Shown here piece by piece: positions 12,299 through 22,817 of a DNA stretch of 64,000 nt. Positions within the stretch are counted from its first letter, which is position 1; every line of letters begins with the position of its first letter. The position numbers were made by a program, and so were the translations under genes. This DNA is from Bog-473 sp963788585 (lineage in GTDB: Bacteria > Actinomycetota > Acidimicrobiia > Acidimicrobiales > RAAP-2). The stretch spans positions 62,001 to 126,000 of the forward strand of contig CAWBHA010000006.1 in assembly GCA_963788585.1 (NCBI GenBank). The letters are read 5' to 3'. A model generated the notes under the pieces. The model was given only the letters and a program-made list of their open reading frames with translations. It ran no database searches and was not told the DNA's origin.

Positions 12299-12690
12299 GA
12301 GTCGCATGCTGTAGACCCGAAGCCGAGTGAGCTTGCCATGGGCAGGCTGAAGCGAAGGTAAGACTTCGTGGAGGGCCGAACCCACCTAGGTTGAAAACTG
12401 GGGGGATGACCTGTGGCAAGGGGTGAAAGGCCAATCAAACTCGGTGATAGCTGGTTCTCCCCGAAATGCATTTAGGTGCAGCGTCGGGTGTTCAGCATCG
12501 GAGGTAGAGCACTGGATGGGCTAGGGGGCCTACAAGCTTACTGACCCCAACTAAACTCCGAATGCCGATGCTCTAGAACCCGGCAGTGAGACCACGAGGG
12601 ATGAGCTTCGTTGGTCGAAAGGGAAACAGCCCAGATCGCCGGCTAAGGCCCCTAATTCTTGACTAAGTGGAAAACGATGTGGGAACGCAA

Positions 12691-12727
<37 letters not shown>

Positions 12728-12728
12728 A

Positions 12729-12759
<31 letters not shown>

Positions 12760-13624
12760 GTCCTGCGCGGATAATGTAACGGGGCTCAAGTCAAGAGCCG
12801 AAGCCGCGGATTTCCGTCATTAGACGGGAGTGGTAGGGGAGCGTCGATCTCGCAGAGAAGCGGTGGTGTGAACCGTCGTGGAGCGTGGTCGAGTGCGAAT
12901 GCTGGTATGAGTAGCGAGAGAGGAGTGAGAAACTCCTCCGCCGTAAGCCCAAGGGTTCCTGGGGAAGGCTAATCCTCCCAGGGTAAGTCGGGAGCTAAGG
13001 CGAGGCCGAGAGGCGTAGTCGATGCACAACTGGTTGATATTCCAGTACTACCGTGTCCGCGCCCATTCCAAGCCAGGGGTACTAAGGGGATGACCTTCGG
13101 GTCGAACCGACAAACCCTGGGGCGGACAGCAAAGGAGCGACGCAGGAAGATAGGTGAGCCCAGGCGTTGGTTGTCCTGGGGTAAGCGTGTAGGGAGGGAT
13201 CTAGGGAAATCCGGATCCCATCAATCCTGAGACGCGATGCCGAGCCGTTCCAGGCGAAGTCACTGATTCTATGCTGCCTAGAAAAACTTCTAGCGAGCTG
13301 ACACGGTACCCGTACCCCAAACCAACACAGGTGGGCGGGTAGAGAATACCAAGGCGATCGGGAGAACTGTGGTTAAGGAACTCGGCAAAATTCCTCCGTA
13401 ACTTCGGGAGAAGGAGGGCCTCGATAGGGTGACGGACCTTGCGTCCTGATGCCCAAGGGGGCCGCAGAGAATTGGGGAAAGCGACTGTTTACTAAAAACA
13501 CAGGAGCGTGCGAAGTCGTAAGACGATGTATACGCTCTGACGCCTGCCCGGTGCCGGAAGGTTACGGGGAAGGGTTAGCCCTCGGGCGAAGCTCTGAACC
13601 TAAGCCCCGGTAAACGGCGGCCGT

Positions 13625-14011
13625 AAGCACAAGTTGCGGCTTCAGGGGAGTAATTCCTTGAAACAAACTCTGCTAAATGCTGGAAACTCCGAGTATCCGG
13701 CGGTACTCATCCATGTCACACCCAAGGAGTTGGGTGCATGACGTGGAAAGTGAAAATCCGTCCGGTGCGGACAATCAGCAGGAAAGACCCTGTTCCTCTA
13801 ACTGGCTGGATCGGATCCCAAGCGACCTGGGTAACTGGGTGGCCGGATTCGTCGATGGCGAGGGAAGCTTCAACGTCCCTATCCGTCGAGAGCGTCTTCG
13901 TCTAGCCACGAAGAGAACCGGGAATCCTCAGAGGCCATATGCAGAGCTCCCTCTATGAAGCAGAGGGATGAAGATATGGTCCGCACCTCATGGCGACATG
14001 AGGAATCGGTG
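13625..14011 (+). ncRNA. Group I intron 1 in 23S rRNA (after position U1911)
   Basis: 387-nt insertion in helix 69. The 5' exon end GGCCGU pairs with the internal guide GCGGCU at 13636-13641, giving the diagnostic U.G pair at the splice site; the next two intron bases AA pair with UU, extending P1. The intron ends in G (14011), the expected terminal guanosine, and the 3' exon AACTATAACGG continues the normal rRNA. A core block ATGAAGATATGGTCC near 13967 matches the usual group I P3/P7 signature. It carries a truncated LAGLIDADG reading frame and shares long blocks with intron 2. Confidence 0.9.
13677..13958 (+). pseudogene. Truncated LAGLIDADG homing endonuclease remnant in intron 1
   Basis: A 93-codon frame that contains the first half of the family: GADNQQERP, then WVAGFVDGEGSFNVPI, which is the LAGLIDADG helix. 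It then runs into Arg-rich non-homologous sequence and stops. The beta-sheet DNA-binding region present in intron 2's protein is absent. I read this as an endonuclease gene reduced by internal deletion, leaving the splicing core. Much of the 5' part overlaps conserved intron RNA, so it may never have been translated from the first codon shown. Confidence 0.75.
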
Positions 14012-14031
14012 AACTATAACGGTCCTAAGGT
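14012..14031 (+). other. 20-nt 23S mini-exon between the two introns
   Basis: AACTATAACGGTCCTAAGGT, equivalent to E. coli 1912-1931, the 3' half of helix 69 and start of helix 71. Its right edge is uncertain by 2 nt (AG at 14032-14033 could belong to exon or intron). In uninterrupted genes this is the core of the I-CeuI recognition sequence. Confidence 0.88.
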
Positions 14032-14857
<826 letters not shown>

Positions 14858-15115
14858 CGACTTTCCTACTGTCTCAACCACAGACCCGGCGAAATTGAAG
14901 TACGAGTAAAGATGCTCGTTAGCTGCATCAGGACGGAAAGACCCCGTGGACCTTTACTACAGCTTGATGTTGAGTTTTGGTACTATTTGTGTAGGATAGG
15001 TGGGAGACTTTGAAGCATTGGCGCTAGCCAGTGTGGAGTCAACCTTGAAATACCACCCTTTTAGTGCCGGGACTCTAACCTCGGTCCGTGATCCGGATCA
15101 GGAACAGCGTCAGGT

Positions 15116-15147
<32 letters not shown>

Positions 15148-15366
15148 ATGTAACGGAGGCGCCCAAAGGTTCCCTCAGGCTGGTTGGCAATCAGCTGTCG
15201 AGTGCAATGGCAAAAGGGAGCTTGACTGCGAGACCTACAAGTCGAGCAGGTGCGAAAGCAGGGCATAGTGATCCAGCGGTTGCTTGTGGAAGCGCCGTTG
15301 CTCAACGGATAAAAGGTACCCCGGGGATAACAGGCTCATCTTCCCCAAGAGTCCATATCGACGGGA

Positions 15367-15412
<46 letters not shown>

Positions 15413-15413
15413 C

Positions 15414-15449
<36 letters not shown>

Positions 15450-15465
15450 TACGCGAGCTGGGTTT

Positions 15466-15497
<32 letters not shown>

Positions 15498-15788
15498 ATG
15501 CAGCCGTAGGAGATTTGAGAAAGGCTGTCCCTAGTACGAGAGGACCGGGACGGACGTAGCTCTCGTGTGCCAGTTGTCCTGCCAAGGGCACTGCTGGTTT
15601 GCGACCTACGGGTGGGATAAGCGCTGAAAGCATCTAAGTGCGAAGCCCGTTTCGAGATGAAATCTCCCACAGGGTTAACCTGGTAAGGCCCGTGGCTAGA
15701 CGACCACGTTGATAGGCCGGAGGTGTACGTGCAGCAATGCATTCAGCCGACCGGTACTAATCGGCCGAGGGCTTGGAGACCTTTTTCG

Positions 15789-15808
15789 TGCTCGTGCTCG
15801 CTTTGGAA
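15789..15808 (+). repeat. 23S processing stem, downstream arm
   Basis: TGCTCGTGCTCGCTTTGGAA, exact complement of 11479-11498. Confidence 0.85.
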
Positions 15809-15885
15809 CGCTCAGGGGCTGCATCATGCAGCCACGGGCGCGGCTTGCTCCTATTGACGGGAGCTTGAGCCCGCCGAGCGCACGG

Positions 15886-16004
15886 TTTCCGGTGGCCATA
15901 GCGGCGGGGAAACACCCGTTCCCATTCCGAACACGGCAGTTAAGCCCGCCCGCGCCGATGGTACTTGGGGGGAGGCCCCCTGGGAGAGTAGGTCGCCGCC
16001 GGGA
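15886..16004 (+). rRNA. rrf: 5S ribosomal RNA
   Basis: About 119 nt. The conserved core CCCATTCCGAACACGGCAGT and the loop E/IV region GATGGTACTTGG are present, and the ends TTTCCGGTGG and GTCGCCGCCGGGA close the terminal helix. It follows 23S by about 105 nt in the usual order. Confidence 0.95.
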
Positions 16005-16013
16005 TTTCTCACT

Positions 16014-16054
16014 GACGAGATCCCCTCCGAGCTCCGGCTCGAGGGGATCTCGTC
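16014..16054 (+). terminator. rRNA operon terminator
   Basis: GACGAGATCCCCTC and GAGGGGATCTCGTC form a 14-bp perfect stem around a 13-nt loop, followed by GTTTC, 10 bases after 5S. Confidence 0.88.
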
Positions 16055-16278
16055 GTTTCGGGACCCGAGCCGAAGAGGGGCCGCTCCGGACACCTTTGCC
16101 GCCGGCAGACCACGAAACCCGGCATCGGTGTCGCCGATGGGTCATGGCGCGCGACATGCGCCCTCCCGTTCTTGGTCGGCCTCGCTGACAACGGTGGCGT
16201 CCGCGCCGCGACGTTCTTCCGCCTTGGCCATCGCTTTGGCCACGTTCGCACCAGCGAGGCCTGCCGCGCCCTACCGAC
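16055..16278. other. Gene-free stretch after the rRNA operon
   Basis: No gene or tRNA seen. Frames here are open only because of base composition. Confidence 0.4.
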
Positions 16279-17997
16279 GTGAACCGCCGCCTGCGTCCGC
16301 CCAGGGCGACACGGGAGCGCCGCGTAGAATCGGACCATGCCTCCGAGCTCTCCCCGGCCGAATCGTCGCGCCCCGTCGGCGCGACGCGGCAGGGACGGGG
16401 AGACCGGCGCGGCCGTCGGGCGGGGGAGCGGGTCGTCGCAGCGGGAGCACCGCCGGGCGCGGGAGCAGCACTGGGAGGAGCAGCAATCCTCGAGCCGGTA
16501 GCCCACGCAGAAGCCCCGGCGAGAGTCGCGGGCGGCCTGGCGGTGGGAGCGGTGGTGGTCGACCGTCGTCCCGGCCGAGTGGCGGTGCCCAAGGCCAAAG
16601 GCGGTCCTCGGCGACGGACGCGTCCAAGGCTGGTGGTACACGCCGAACGAGCAGGACCGGAACAGGCGGTCAGAGCCGAACGGGTGGCGAAAGGCGAACA
16701 GGCGACGGTCCACGCACCGGGCGGCCGACCTCGAGCGGCGGATCCTCCCGATCCGCGACGGCGAGGGGTGCACGCGAACGCGCCGCGTGACCGCAGCCGC
16801 ACCCCGCAGCGACGGTCGGGGACGCCGACGTCGAGTTCGTCCAGCCGTGGACCGCGGGGGAGCGGAGCCGCAACCGCACGACGACCTGCCGCAACACCCC
16901 GCACCACGCGGGAGGAAGAGCGACCGCTCCCGTCACGCACCAAGTCGTGGGGGAACGTGGCCCGTCGGGGGGCGCGGGAGGTGCAGAGGGGAAACGATGC
17001 CGGGCCCTCCGGTGCGGAGCCCGGGGGCGGCCGTGACCGCCGGGGCATGGCGCCGCCGCCGACCAATCGGACCCCGAGCCCGAACCAGCGCCGGGACACG
17101 TCCTGGGTGCGGGACGATGGTGCGCGGGAGTGGTCGGACTCGGCGCCGCGGCCCGCGAAGAAACGGACCACCAGCAACGCCACCGCGCGGACCGACCGGG
17201 ACGCCCCGAAGCGCAACTGGGCGCCAGGCCCGCCACCACGCGCCACGGCCCGTGACGCCATTGCGGCCCTCTCGGCGCGGCACACTCACCCTCTGCCCCC
17301 CGAGCTCGCCGCCGAGATCCGCAATGCGGCGGACACGGCCACGGCCTACCACCGGGAGCGCCTGGTCGAGCGGGCGGAGTCGGCCTACGGCTCCCTCGAG
17401 CGCGGGCGCGACCTCGATGCGCTGCGGGCCATCAAACCAGTGGCCGACGAGGTGCCGACCGTCGCCGGCGTGCGCGAGCTGGCCGGCCTGGCGGCGTACC
17501 GCAGCGGTCGGTGGCGCGAAGCCGTGCGCCACCTGCAGGCGTTCGCCTCGCTCACCGACTCGACAGAGCATCTCCCGGTCCTGATGGACTGCCAGCGCGC
17601 GCTGCACAAGCCCAAGAAGGTGGCCGAACTGTGGAGCGAGCTCCGCCAGAGCTCGCCCGAACCCAACGTGCTGGCTGAGGGCCGCATCGTGGCTGCGGCG
17701 TCCCTGGCCGATACCGGCGACCTCAACGGCGCCATTGCGATGCTGGCCACCGCGGGCGCCGGCAAGGCGCTGCGCAACCCGTCGGACCGCCACATCCGCC
17801 AGTGGTACCTATTGGCAGACCTCTACGAGCGGGCCGGCGACCTGCCTCGGGCACGCGAGTACTTCGAACGCGTCCGCCGCGCCGATCCCGAGGCCTACGA
17901 CGTCGCCGATCGGCTACGCGGCCTGGGACCTGAACGCCGGTCCGGGCCGCGGTCCAAGGTGAAACGGACGAAGGGGGCGCCGAGCGCCAAGCGCTGA
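16279..17997 (+). CDS. Tetratricopeptide-repeat protein with disordered N-terminus; 5' part of the frame uncertain
   Basis: The C-terminal 260 or so residues (from about 17210) are a helical repeat protein: RDAIAALSARHTHPLPPELAAEI, VAGVRELAGLAAYRSGRWREAVRHLQAF, then LADLYERAGDLPRAREYFERVRRADPEAYDV, a clear TPR. The last residues are Lys/Arg-rich. Upstream, 300 codons are Arg/Ser/Gly/Pro-rich and no frame is clearly favoured. ATG 16337 opens MPPSSPRPNRRAP in another frame; moving +1 twice (near 16390 and 16787) would join it to a Ser/Arg/Gly-rich frame and then to the TPR frame, the same kind of error seen in the arg genes. Function unknown; probably a scaffold. Convergent with the L,D-transpeptidase. 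Confidence 0.7.
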   Translation: MNRRLRPPRATRERRVESDHASELSPAESSRPVGATRQGRGDRRGRRAGERVVAAGAPPGAGAALGGAAILEPVAHAEAPARVAGGLAVGAVVVDRRPGRVAVPKAKGGPRRRTRPRLVVHAERAGPEQAVRAERVAKGEQATVHAPGGRPRAADPPDPRRRGVHANAPRDRSRTPQRRSGTPTSSSSSRGPRGSGAATARRPAATPRTTREEERPLPSRTKSWGNVARRGAREVQRGNDAGPSGAEPGGGRDRRGMAPPPTNRTPSPNQRRDTSWVRDDGAREWSDSAPRPAKKRTTSNATARTDRDAPKRNWAPGPPPRATARDAIAALSARHTHPLPPELAAEIRNAADTATAYHRERLVERAESAYGSLERGRDLDALRAIKPVADEVPTVAGVRELAGLAAYRSGRWREAVRHLQAFASLTDSTEHLPVLMDCQRALHKPKKVAELWSELRQSSPEPNVLAEGRIVAAASLADTGDLNGAIAMLATAGAGKALRNPSDRHIRQWYLLADLYERAGDLPRAREYFERVRRADPEAYDVADRLRGLGPERRSGPRSKVKRTKGAPSAKR

Positions 17998-18014
17998 ACG
18001 TCAGTGCCCGAACG

Positions 18015-19385
18015 TCAGCTCGCCGTGGTCGAGGTCGTGGAGGGTGCGGCCGGTGGAGCTGGCGTCACCGCCGGTGCCGGCGCAGGGGCAGGCGCGGGCG
18101 GCGCCGTCGTCGGGGCCGGTACGGGCGCCGTCGTGGTGGTCGTCGCCGGCGCGGTCGTCGTGGTCGTCGGCGGCGGCGCGGTGCCGTAGTTCGGCCCGAC
18201 GACCGTGACCAGCGTGCCGATCGGCGTGAGCGGCCAGACCAGGGCGGCGTCGTCGTAGCTCATCTCGACGCAGCCGTTGCTCTGGGGCGATCCGTAGGAG
18301 GCACGGATGAAGCCGTGTAGCGCGTCGCCCCCGTTGAAGTAGCTGGCATAGGGCACGTTGGGGTCGTTGTAGGTGGAGCCGTCGGGATTCGTGCCCTTCA
18401 TGTCCGAGTAGCGCACGTGCTCGAACACGGCGTAGGAGCCGTCCGTCGTGTCGGCACCGGGTGCGCCCGTGTTCACCGGGATCCCCACGTACTGCGCGGC
18501 GCCGTTGTTCCACAGCGTGAGGTTTTCGGGCAACGCCTTGTTGACGAGGATGTAGACGTAGGGCGTCTGGTCGACCTTGCCGTTGATCGTGTCATTGATC
18601 AAGGCCGCCCAGACCGCTGGGCCGGCGATCCCGTCCACCCCGAGGTTGTTCTGGGTCTCGAAGGCCTCGACCGCCGCCTTGGTGATCTCGTTCCCGGTGC
18701 CTTGGGTCCACTGCGACGTCAGCTGGCTGGGCAGCGAGGGCCAGCGCCAGGAGAAGGTGCCGGCCTGGTCCTGGGCCAGGTCGGCCCGCGAGGGCTGCGT
18801 GCCGCTGGGGGAGAAAGCGAGCGGGAGATAGTCGAGGCCGGCGAGGAGCTGCTGCAATCGCAGCGTGTCGCCTGCGGCCACGTCGAAGGTCAGCGCATGC
18901 GACGAGGAGAGCACGTCGCCGTCCGTTCCCCGGACCCCGCGGTCGCCGCCCGGGATGGTGACGACCTCTTGGGTGGAGGGGATGAGCGGCGAGTCGAGCT
19001 GGTAGTCGAGCGTGGTCGGCGTGGTCTGCACCCACCGGCCGGCGATCCCGGGCGACAGCGAGAGCGAGTGCGACACGGTGCGCAAGGAGACCGGCTTCGA
19101 GAACGTGACCGCGATCGTGGTGTTCGGCGCCACGTTCTCGGCGCCCGCGGCGGGCGTGGTGGAGCGGACGTACAGCCCCGCCGGATGCGTCCCGCCCCCG
19201 CCGGCCGCCGAGTGCCCTCCCCCTGAACCGGAGGCGGTGGTCGGCGTCGTCGAACCGGAGTTGCCCATGGGCGAGGTCCCGTTCGTGAAATACAGAACGG
19301 CCGCGATGACGACGATGGCGCCGGTCAACAACACCCAGGGCCGCAGGCGCAAGGGCCTGTCCGGCCGGGACTCGAGAACGTTCAT
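18015..19385 (-). CDS. Membrane-anchored L,D-transpeptidase with Ig-like and peptidoglycan-binding domains
   Basis: Cell-wall enzyme forming 3-3 cross-links. 456 residues. One N-terminal transmembrane helix (about 15-35, PWVLLTGAIVVIAAVLYF) is followed by a Ser/Gly linker and an Ig-like bacterial domain at about 70-165 (TTPAAGAENVAPNTTIAVTFSKPV). Next come a peptidoglycan-binding helix set at about 235-265 (AVEAFETQNNLGVDGIAGPAVWAAL) and the YkuD catalytic domain, with the active-site signature HGFIRASYGSPQSNGCVEMS carrying the nucleophile Cys. The tail is Pro/Thr/Ala-rich, wall-spanning in character. ATG 19385 is preceded by GGAGG. This domain order matches actinobacterial LDTs. Confidence 0.9.
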   Translation of the reverse strand: MNVLESRPDRPLRLRPWVLLTGAIVVIAAVLYFTNGTSPMGNSGSTTPTTASGSGGGHSAAGGGGTHPAGLYVRSTTPAAGAENVAPNTTIAVTFSKPVSLRTVSHSLSLSPGIAGRWVQTTPTTLDYQLDSPLIPSTQEVVTIPGGDRGVRGTDGDVLSSSHALTFDVAAGDTLRLQQLLAGLDYLPLAFSPSGTQPSRADLAQDQAGTFSWRWPSLPSQLTSQWTQGTGNEITKAAVEAFETQNNLGVDGIAGPAVWAALINDTINGKVDQTPYVYILVNKALPENLTLWNNGAAQYVGIPVNTGAPGADTTDGSYAVFEHVRYSDMKGTNPDGSTYNDPNVPYASYFNGGDALHGFIRASYGSPQSNGCVEMSYDDAALVWPLTPIGTLVTVVGPNYGTAPPPTTTTTAPATTTTTAPVPAPTTAPPAPAPAPAPAVTPAPPAAPSTTSTTAS

Positions 19386-19635
19386 GAGCCTCCGCTTGCT
19401 CCCGACGCCGCGAACTCGAATTCGGTCGGGCCCCAGCGTATGGGTCCGGTGTCTCGGGAATGCGTCAGGCGTGACGCAGGAACGACGGGAATGTCGTCGG
19501 CGAGTTCGACAGCGAGTCCGACGGCGGATGTGACGCTGACGGGGAGGCGAATGTGACGGTGAAGGGGAATTGTCGTCCCGTTCGCGGGCCGGCTTTACCC
19601 GAGCGACCCTCCGGGAGTCCTCGATGACCCTCCGG

Positions 19636-19641
19636 TAGTGT
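19636..19641 (+). promoter_or_regulatory. -10 box of fba (leaderless)
   Basis: TAGTGT, 7 nt before the ATG at 19649. Confidence 0.55.
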
Positions 19642-19648
19642 GACGCGA

Positions 19649-20710
19649 ATGAGCAAGACCACCGACATCCGGTCGCTGCTGGGCGACGACGCGGACGCCC
19701 TCTTGTCCTACACGGCGAAGGCCTTCCCCTCCGAGGGCCTCACCCTCCCGGGGCCCGACTACCTCGATCGTGTCTTCACCACCAGCGACCGCAACCCCAC
19801 TGTGCTGCGCAACCTCGGCACGATGTTCAACCACGGGCGCATGGGCGGGACCGGTTACCTCTCGATCCTCCCGGTGGACCAGGGGATCGAGCACTCGGCC
19901 GCCGCCAGCTTCTCGAAGGCCCCCATCTACTTCGATCCCCTGAACCTGCTCGAGCTCGCCCTCGCCGGCGAGTGCAGCGCGGTGGCCACGACGCTCGGGA
20001 CCCTCGGGCTGGCCTCACGCAAGTACGTGCACCGCATCCCCTTCATCTGCAAGCTGAACCACAACGCGTTCCTGCACATGCCAAACACCTACGACCAGAT
20101 CATGTTCGGTTCCGTCCAGCAGGCGTTCGATCTCGGCGCGATGGGCGTCGGCGCCACCATCTACTTCGGCTCGGACGACATGGACCGCGAGCTCCAGGAG
20201 GTCTCGAAGATGTTCGCCGAGGCGCACCGCCTCGGCATGTTCACCGTGCTCTGGTGCTACCTGCGCAACCCTGCCTTCACGAAGGACGGGGTCAACTACG
20301 AGACCTCGGCGGACCTGACCGGCCAGGCCAACCACATGGGCGTCACGATCGAGGCCGACATCATCAAGCAGAAGCAGCCCGACAGCAACGGCGGCTACAC
20401 CGCCCTCGGCTTCGGCCGCACCGACCCGCTCGTCTACGACGAGCTGACGACGGACAACCCCATCGACCTCACCCGCTGGCAGGTCGTCAACTGCTATGCC
20501 GGTCGCATCGGCCTCATCAACTCCGGCGGCGAGTCCAAGGGCGCCGGCGATCTGCAGCAGGCGGTCCGTACCGCGGTCATCAACAAGCGGGCCGGCGGCA
20601 TGGGGCTCATCGTGGGCCGCAAGTCCTTCTCGCGTCCGATGGACGAAGGTGCCGCCCTCATCCGCACCATTCAGGACGTCTATCTCGACCCCGAGATCAC
20701 GATCGCCTGA
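19649..20710 (+). CDS. Class I fructose-bisphosphate aldolase (FbaB/DhnA type)
   Basis: Reversible cleavage of fructose 1,6-bisphosphate in glycolysis and gluconeogenesis. 353 residues. DhnA/FbaB features are the N-terminal LSILPVDQGIEH, the phosphate/Schiff-base barrel strands, and ADIIKQKQP, whose first Lys is the likely Schiff-base residue. GRIGLINSGGESKG and GMGLIVGRKSFSRPMDEG near the end are the phosphate-binding loops. The start chosen is ATG 19649 (MSKTTDIRSLLG), because TAGTGT sits exactly 7 nt upstream. GTG 19640 is the alternative but overlaps the -10. Stands alone, upstream of korA by 230 bases. Confidence 0.92.
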   Translation: MSKTTDIRSLLGDDADALLSYTAKAFPSEGLTLPGPDYLDRVFTTSDRNPTVLRNLGTMFNHGRMGGTGYLSILPVDQGIEHSAAASFSKAPIYFDPLNLLELALAGECSAVATTLGTLGLASRKYVHRIPFICKLNHNAFLHMPNTYDQIMFGSVQQAFDLGAMGVGATIYFGSDDMDRELQEVSKMFAEAHRLGMFTVLWCYLRNPAFTKDGVNYETSADLTGQANHMGVTIEADIIKQKQPDSNGGYTALGFGRTDPLVYDELTTDNPIDLTRWQVVNCYAGRIGLINSGGESKGAGDLQQAVRTAVINKRAGGMGLIVGRKSFSRPMDEGAALIRTIQDVYLDPEITIA

Positions 20711-20939
20711 CCCCTGGCGGGACCGGCCTCGCCGGCTCCACCGGGACAGGTCCCGGAGGCCGGACCGGCACCGCCGAGGCGACCAGGCATGCAGGAGGGT
20801 CCCGGAGGCCTGGGATTAGGATGAACGCAACGAAGAATTCGGACGGAGAGTGCCGCGCGCCGCACCGCCGGGAGCGCGCCGGGGCCCACTGGAGTGCGGC
20901 CGTGACGCTCGGTGTCCTTGATAGGAGATGAGGCAGCCC

Positions 20940-22817
20940 GTGCCATCGGGAACGCAACACGGAACGGAGCAGTTGGACCAGGTCATCGTGCGTTTCGCCG
21001 GCGACTCCGGTGACGGGATGCAGCTCACAGGGGACCGGTTCACCACCAGCAGCGCCCTCCTGGGCAACGACCTTTCCACCTTCCCCGACTTCCCGGCCGA
21101 GATCCGGGCCCCGGCCGGCACCGTCAACGGGGTGTCCGCCTTCCAGGTGCACATCTCGGACCACGACATCCTCACCCCGGGTGACGCGCCCAACGTGCTC
21201 GTGGCCATGAACCCCGCCGCCCTCAAGGCCAACATCGACCTGATGGCCAAGGGCACGGTCCTCGTCGTCAACAGCGACGCCTTCGAGGAGCGCGACCTGA
21301 CCAAGGCCGGCTACGTCGCCAACCCGCTGACCGACGGGTCGCTCAGCGCCTTCACCGTCTACGAGGTGCCGATGACCTCCATCACCCAGGAGGTGTGCAA
21401 GGAGGCAGGGGTCAAGCCGAGGGACGCGGAACGCTCCAAGAACTTCTTCGCGCTGGGCCTCATCAGCTGGCTTTACACACGGCCGGTCGAGCCGACGATC
21501 GAGTGGATCGCCCAGCGCTTCGGCGCCAGGCCGCAGGTGGCCGACGCCAACACCCGAGCTTTCCGGGCCGGATACGACTTCGGCGAGACGGCCGAGCTGT
21601 TCGAGTCGAATTACGAGGTCAAGCCGGCGACCTTCGAGAAGGGCGAATACGTCCAAGTCACCGGCAACCAGGCCCTGGCCTGGGGGCTGATCACCGCCTC
21701 GCGGCTCGCCGGTCTGACGATCTTCCTCGGCAGCTATCCGATCACACCGGCGTCCGACATCCTCCACGAGCTCAGTCGGCGCAAGGAGTTCGGGGTCCGG
21801 ACCTTCCAGGCCGAGGACGAGATCGCCGGCATCGGCGCCGCCCTGGGGGCGTCCTTCGGCGGTGCCCTCGGTGTGACGACGACCAGCGGCCCCGGGCTCG
21901 ACCTCAAGTCCGAGACCATCGGCCTGGCCATCAACCTGGAGCTGCCGCTGGTCGTCGTCGACGTGCAGCGCGGCGGTCCCTCGACCGGCCTGCCCACCAA
22001 GACCGAGCAGGCTGATCTGCTCCACGCCATGTACGGCCGCCACGGCGAGGCACCGGTGCCGATCGTCGCGCCGCAGACGCCGAGCGACTGCTTCGCGACG
22101 GCGATCGAGGCGACCCGGATCGCCGTGAAGTACCGCACGCCGGTGATCGTCCTCTCGGACGGCTACCTGGCCAATGGCGCCGAGCCCTGGCGGCTGCCCG
22201 ACCTCGACACGCTCGAGGCGATCGACCCGGAGTTCGCCGCCGCGCCGAACCACGTCGAGGCGGACGGCACCGAGTCCTTCCAGCCCTACGTCCGCGACCC
22301 CGACACGCTGGCGCGTCCCTGGGCGCCGCCCGGCCTGCCCGGCCTCGAGCACCGCATCGGCGGCCTGGAGAAGGAGGACGGCAGCGGGAACGTCTCCTAC
22401 GAGGGCATCAACCACGAGCGCATGGTGCACCTGCGGCGCGACAAGATCGCCGGCATCGCCGCCGACATCCCGCCCGTCGAGGTGAACGACGAGACGGGGG
22501 ACGCACAGCTGCTGCTGGTGAGCTGGGGTTCCACCTACGCCGCCGTCTTCGCCGGGGTGAAGCGGGTCCGGGCCCGGGGCATGAAGGCGGCGCACGTCCA
22601 CCTGCGGCACCTGAACCCGCTCCCGCCCAACCTCGGTGAGGTCCTGGACCGCTACGCGCAGATCCTCGTGCCCGAGGTCAACCTCGGTCAGTTGAGCCGC
22701 ATCCTGCGAGCCGAGTTCCTGGTCGACGCACAGACGATGTCCAAGATGCAGGGCGTCCCGTTCCGCGTCGGCGAGATCGAGGCAGCCATCACCGCGCTGC
22801 TCGGAGGGAAGTCATGA
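20940..22817 (+). CDS. korA: 2-oxoacid:ferredoxin oxidoreductase, fused gamma-alpha subunit
   Basis: Oxidatively decarboxylates 2-oxoglutarate (or a related 2-oxoacid) to acyl-CoA, reducing ferredoxin. 625 residues. The gamma domain comes first (VIVRFAGDSGDGMQLTGD through about residue 190), then the alpha pyrimidine-binding domain (GNQALAWGLITA, FLGSYPITPASDILHELS, QAEDEIAGIGAALGASFGGA, TTTSGPGLDLKSETIGLA), then domain II/III. This gamma-alpha order and size match the mycobacterial KorA. GTG 20940 is preferred because GGAG lies 13 bases upstream, whereas ATG 20928 directly abuts it. Overlaps korB by ATGA. Confidence 0.92.
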   Translation: MPSGTQHGTEQLDQVIVRFAGDSGDGMQLTGDRFTTSSALLGNDLSTFPDFPAEIRAPAGTVNGVSAFQVHISDHDILTPGDAPNVLVAMNPAALKANIDLMAKGTVLVVNSDAFEERDLTKAGYVANPLTDGSLSAFTVYEVPMTSITQEVCKEAGVKPRDAERSKNFFALGLISWLYTRPVEPTIEWIAQRFGARPQVADANTRAFRAGYDFGETAELFESNYEVKPATFEKGEYVQVTGNQALAWGLITASRLAGLTIFLGSYPITPASDILHELSRRKEFGVRTFQAEDEIAGIGAALGASFGGALGVTTTSGPGLDLKSETIGLAINLELPLVVVDVQRGGPSTGLPTKTEQADLLHAMYGRHGEAPVPIVAPQTPSDCFATAIEATRIAVKYRTPVIVLSDGYLANGAEPWRLPDLDTLEAIDPEFAAAPNHVEADGTESFQPYVRDPDTLARPWAPPGLPGLEHRIGGLEKEDGSGNVSYEGINHERMVHLRRDKIAGIAADIPPVEVNDETGDAQLLLVSWGSTYAAVFAGVKRVRARGMKAAHVHLRHLNPLPPNLGEVLDRYAQILVPEVNLGQLSRILRAEFLVDAQTMSKMQGVPFRVGEIEAAITALLGGKS

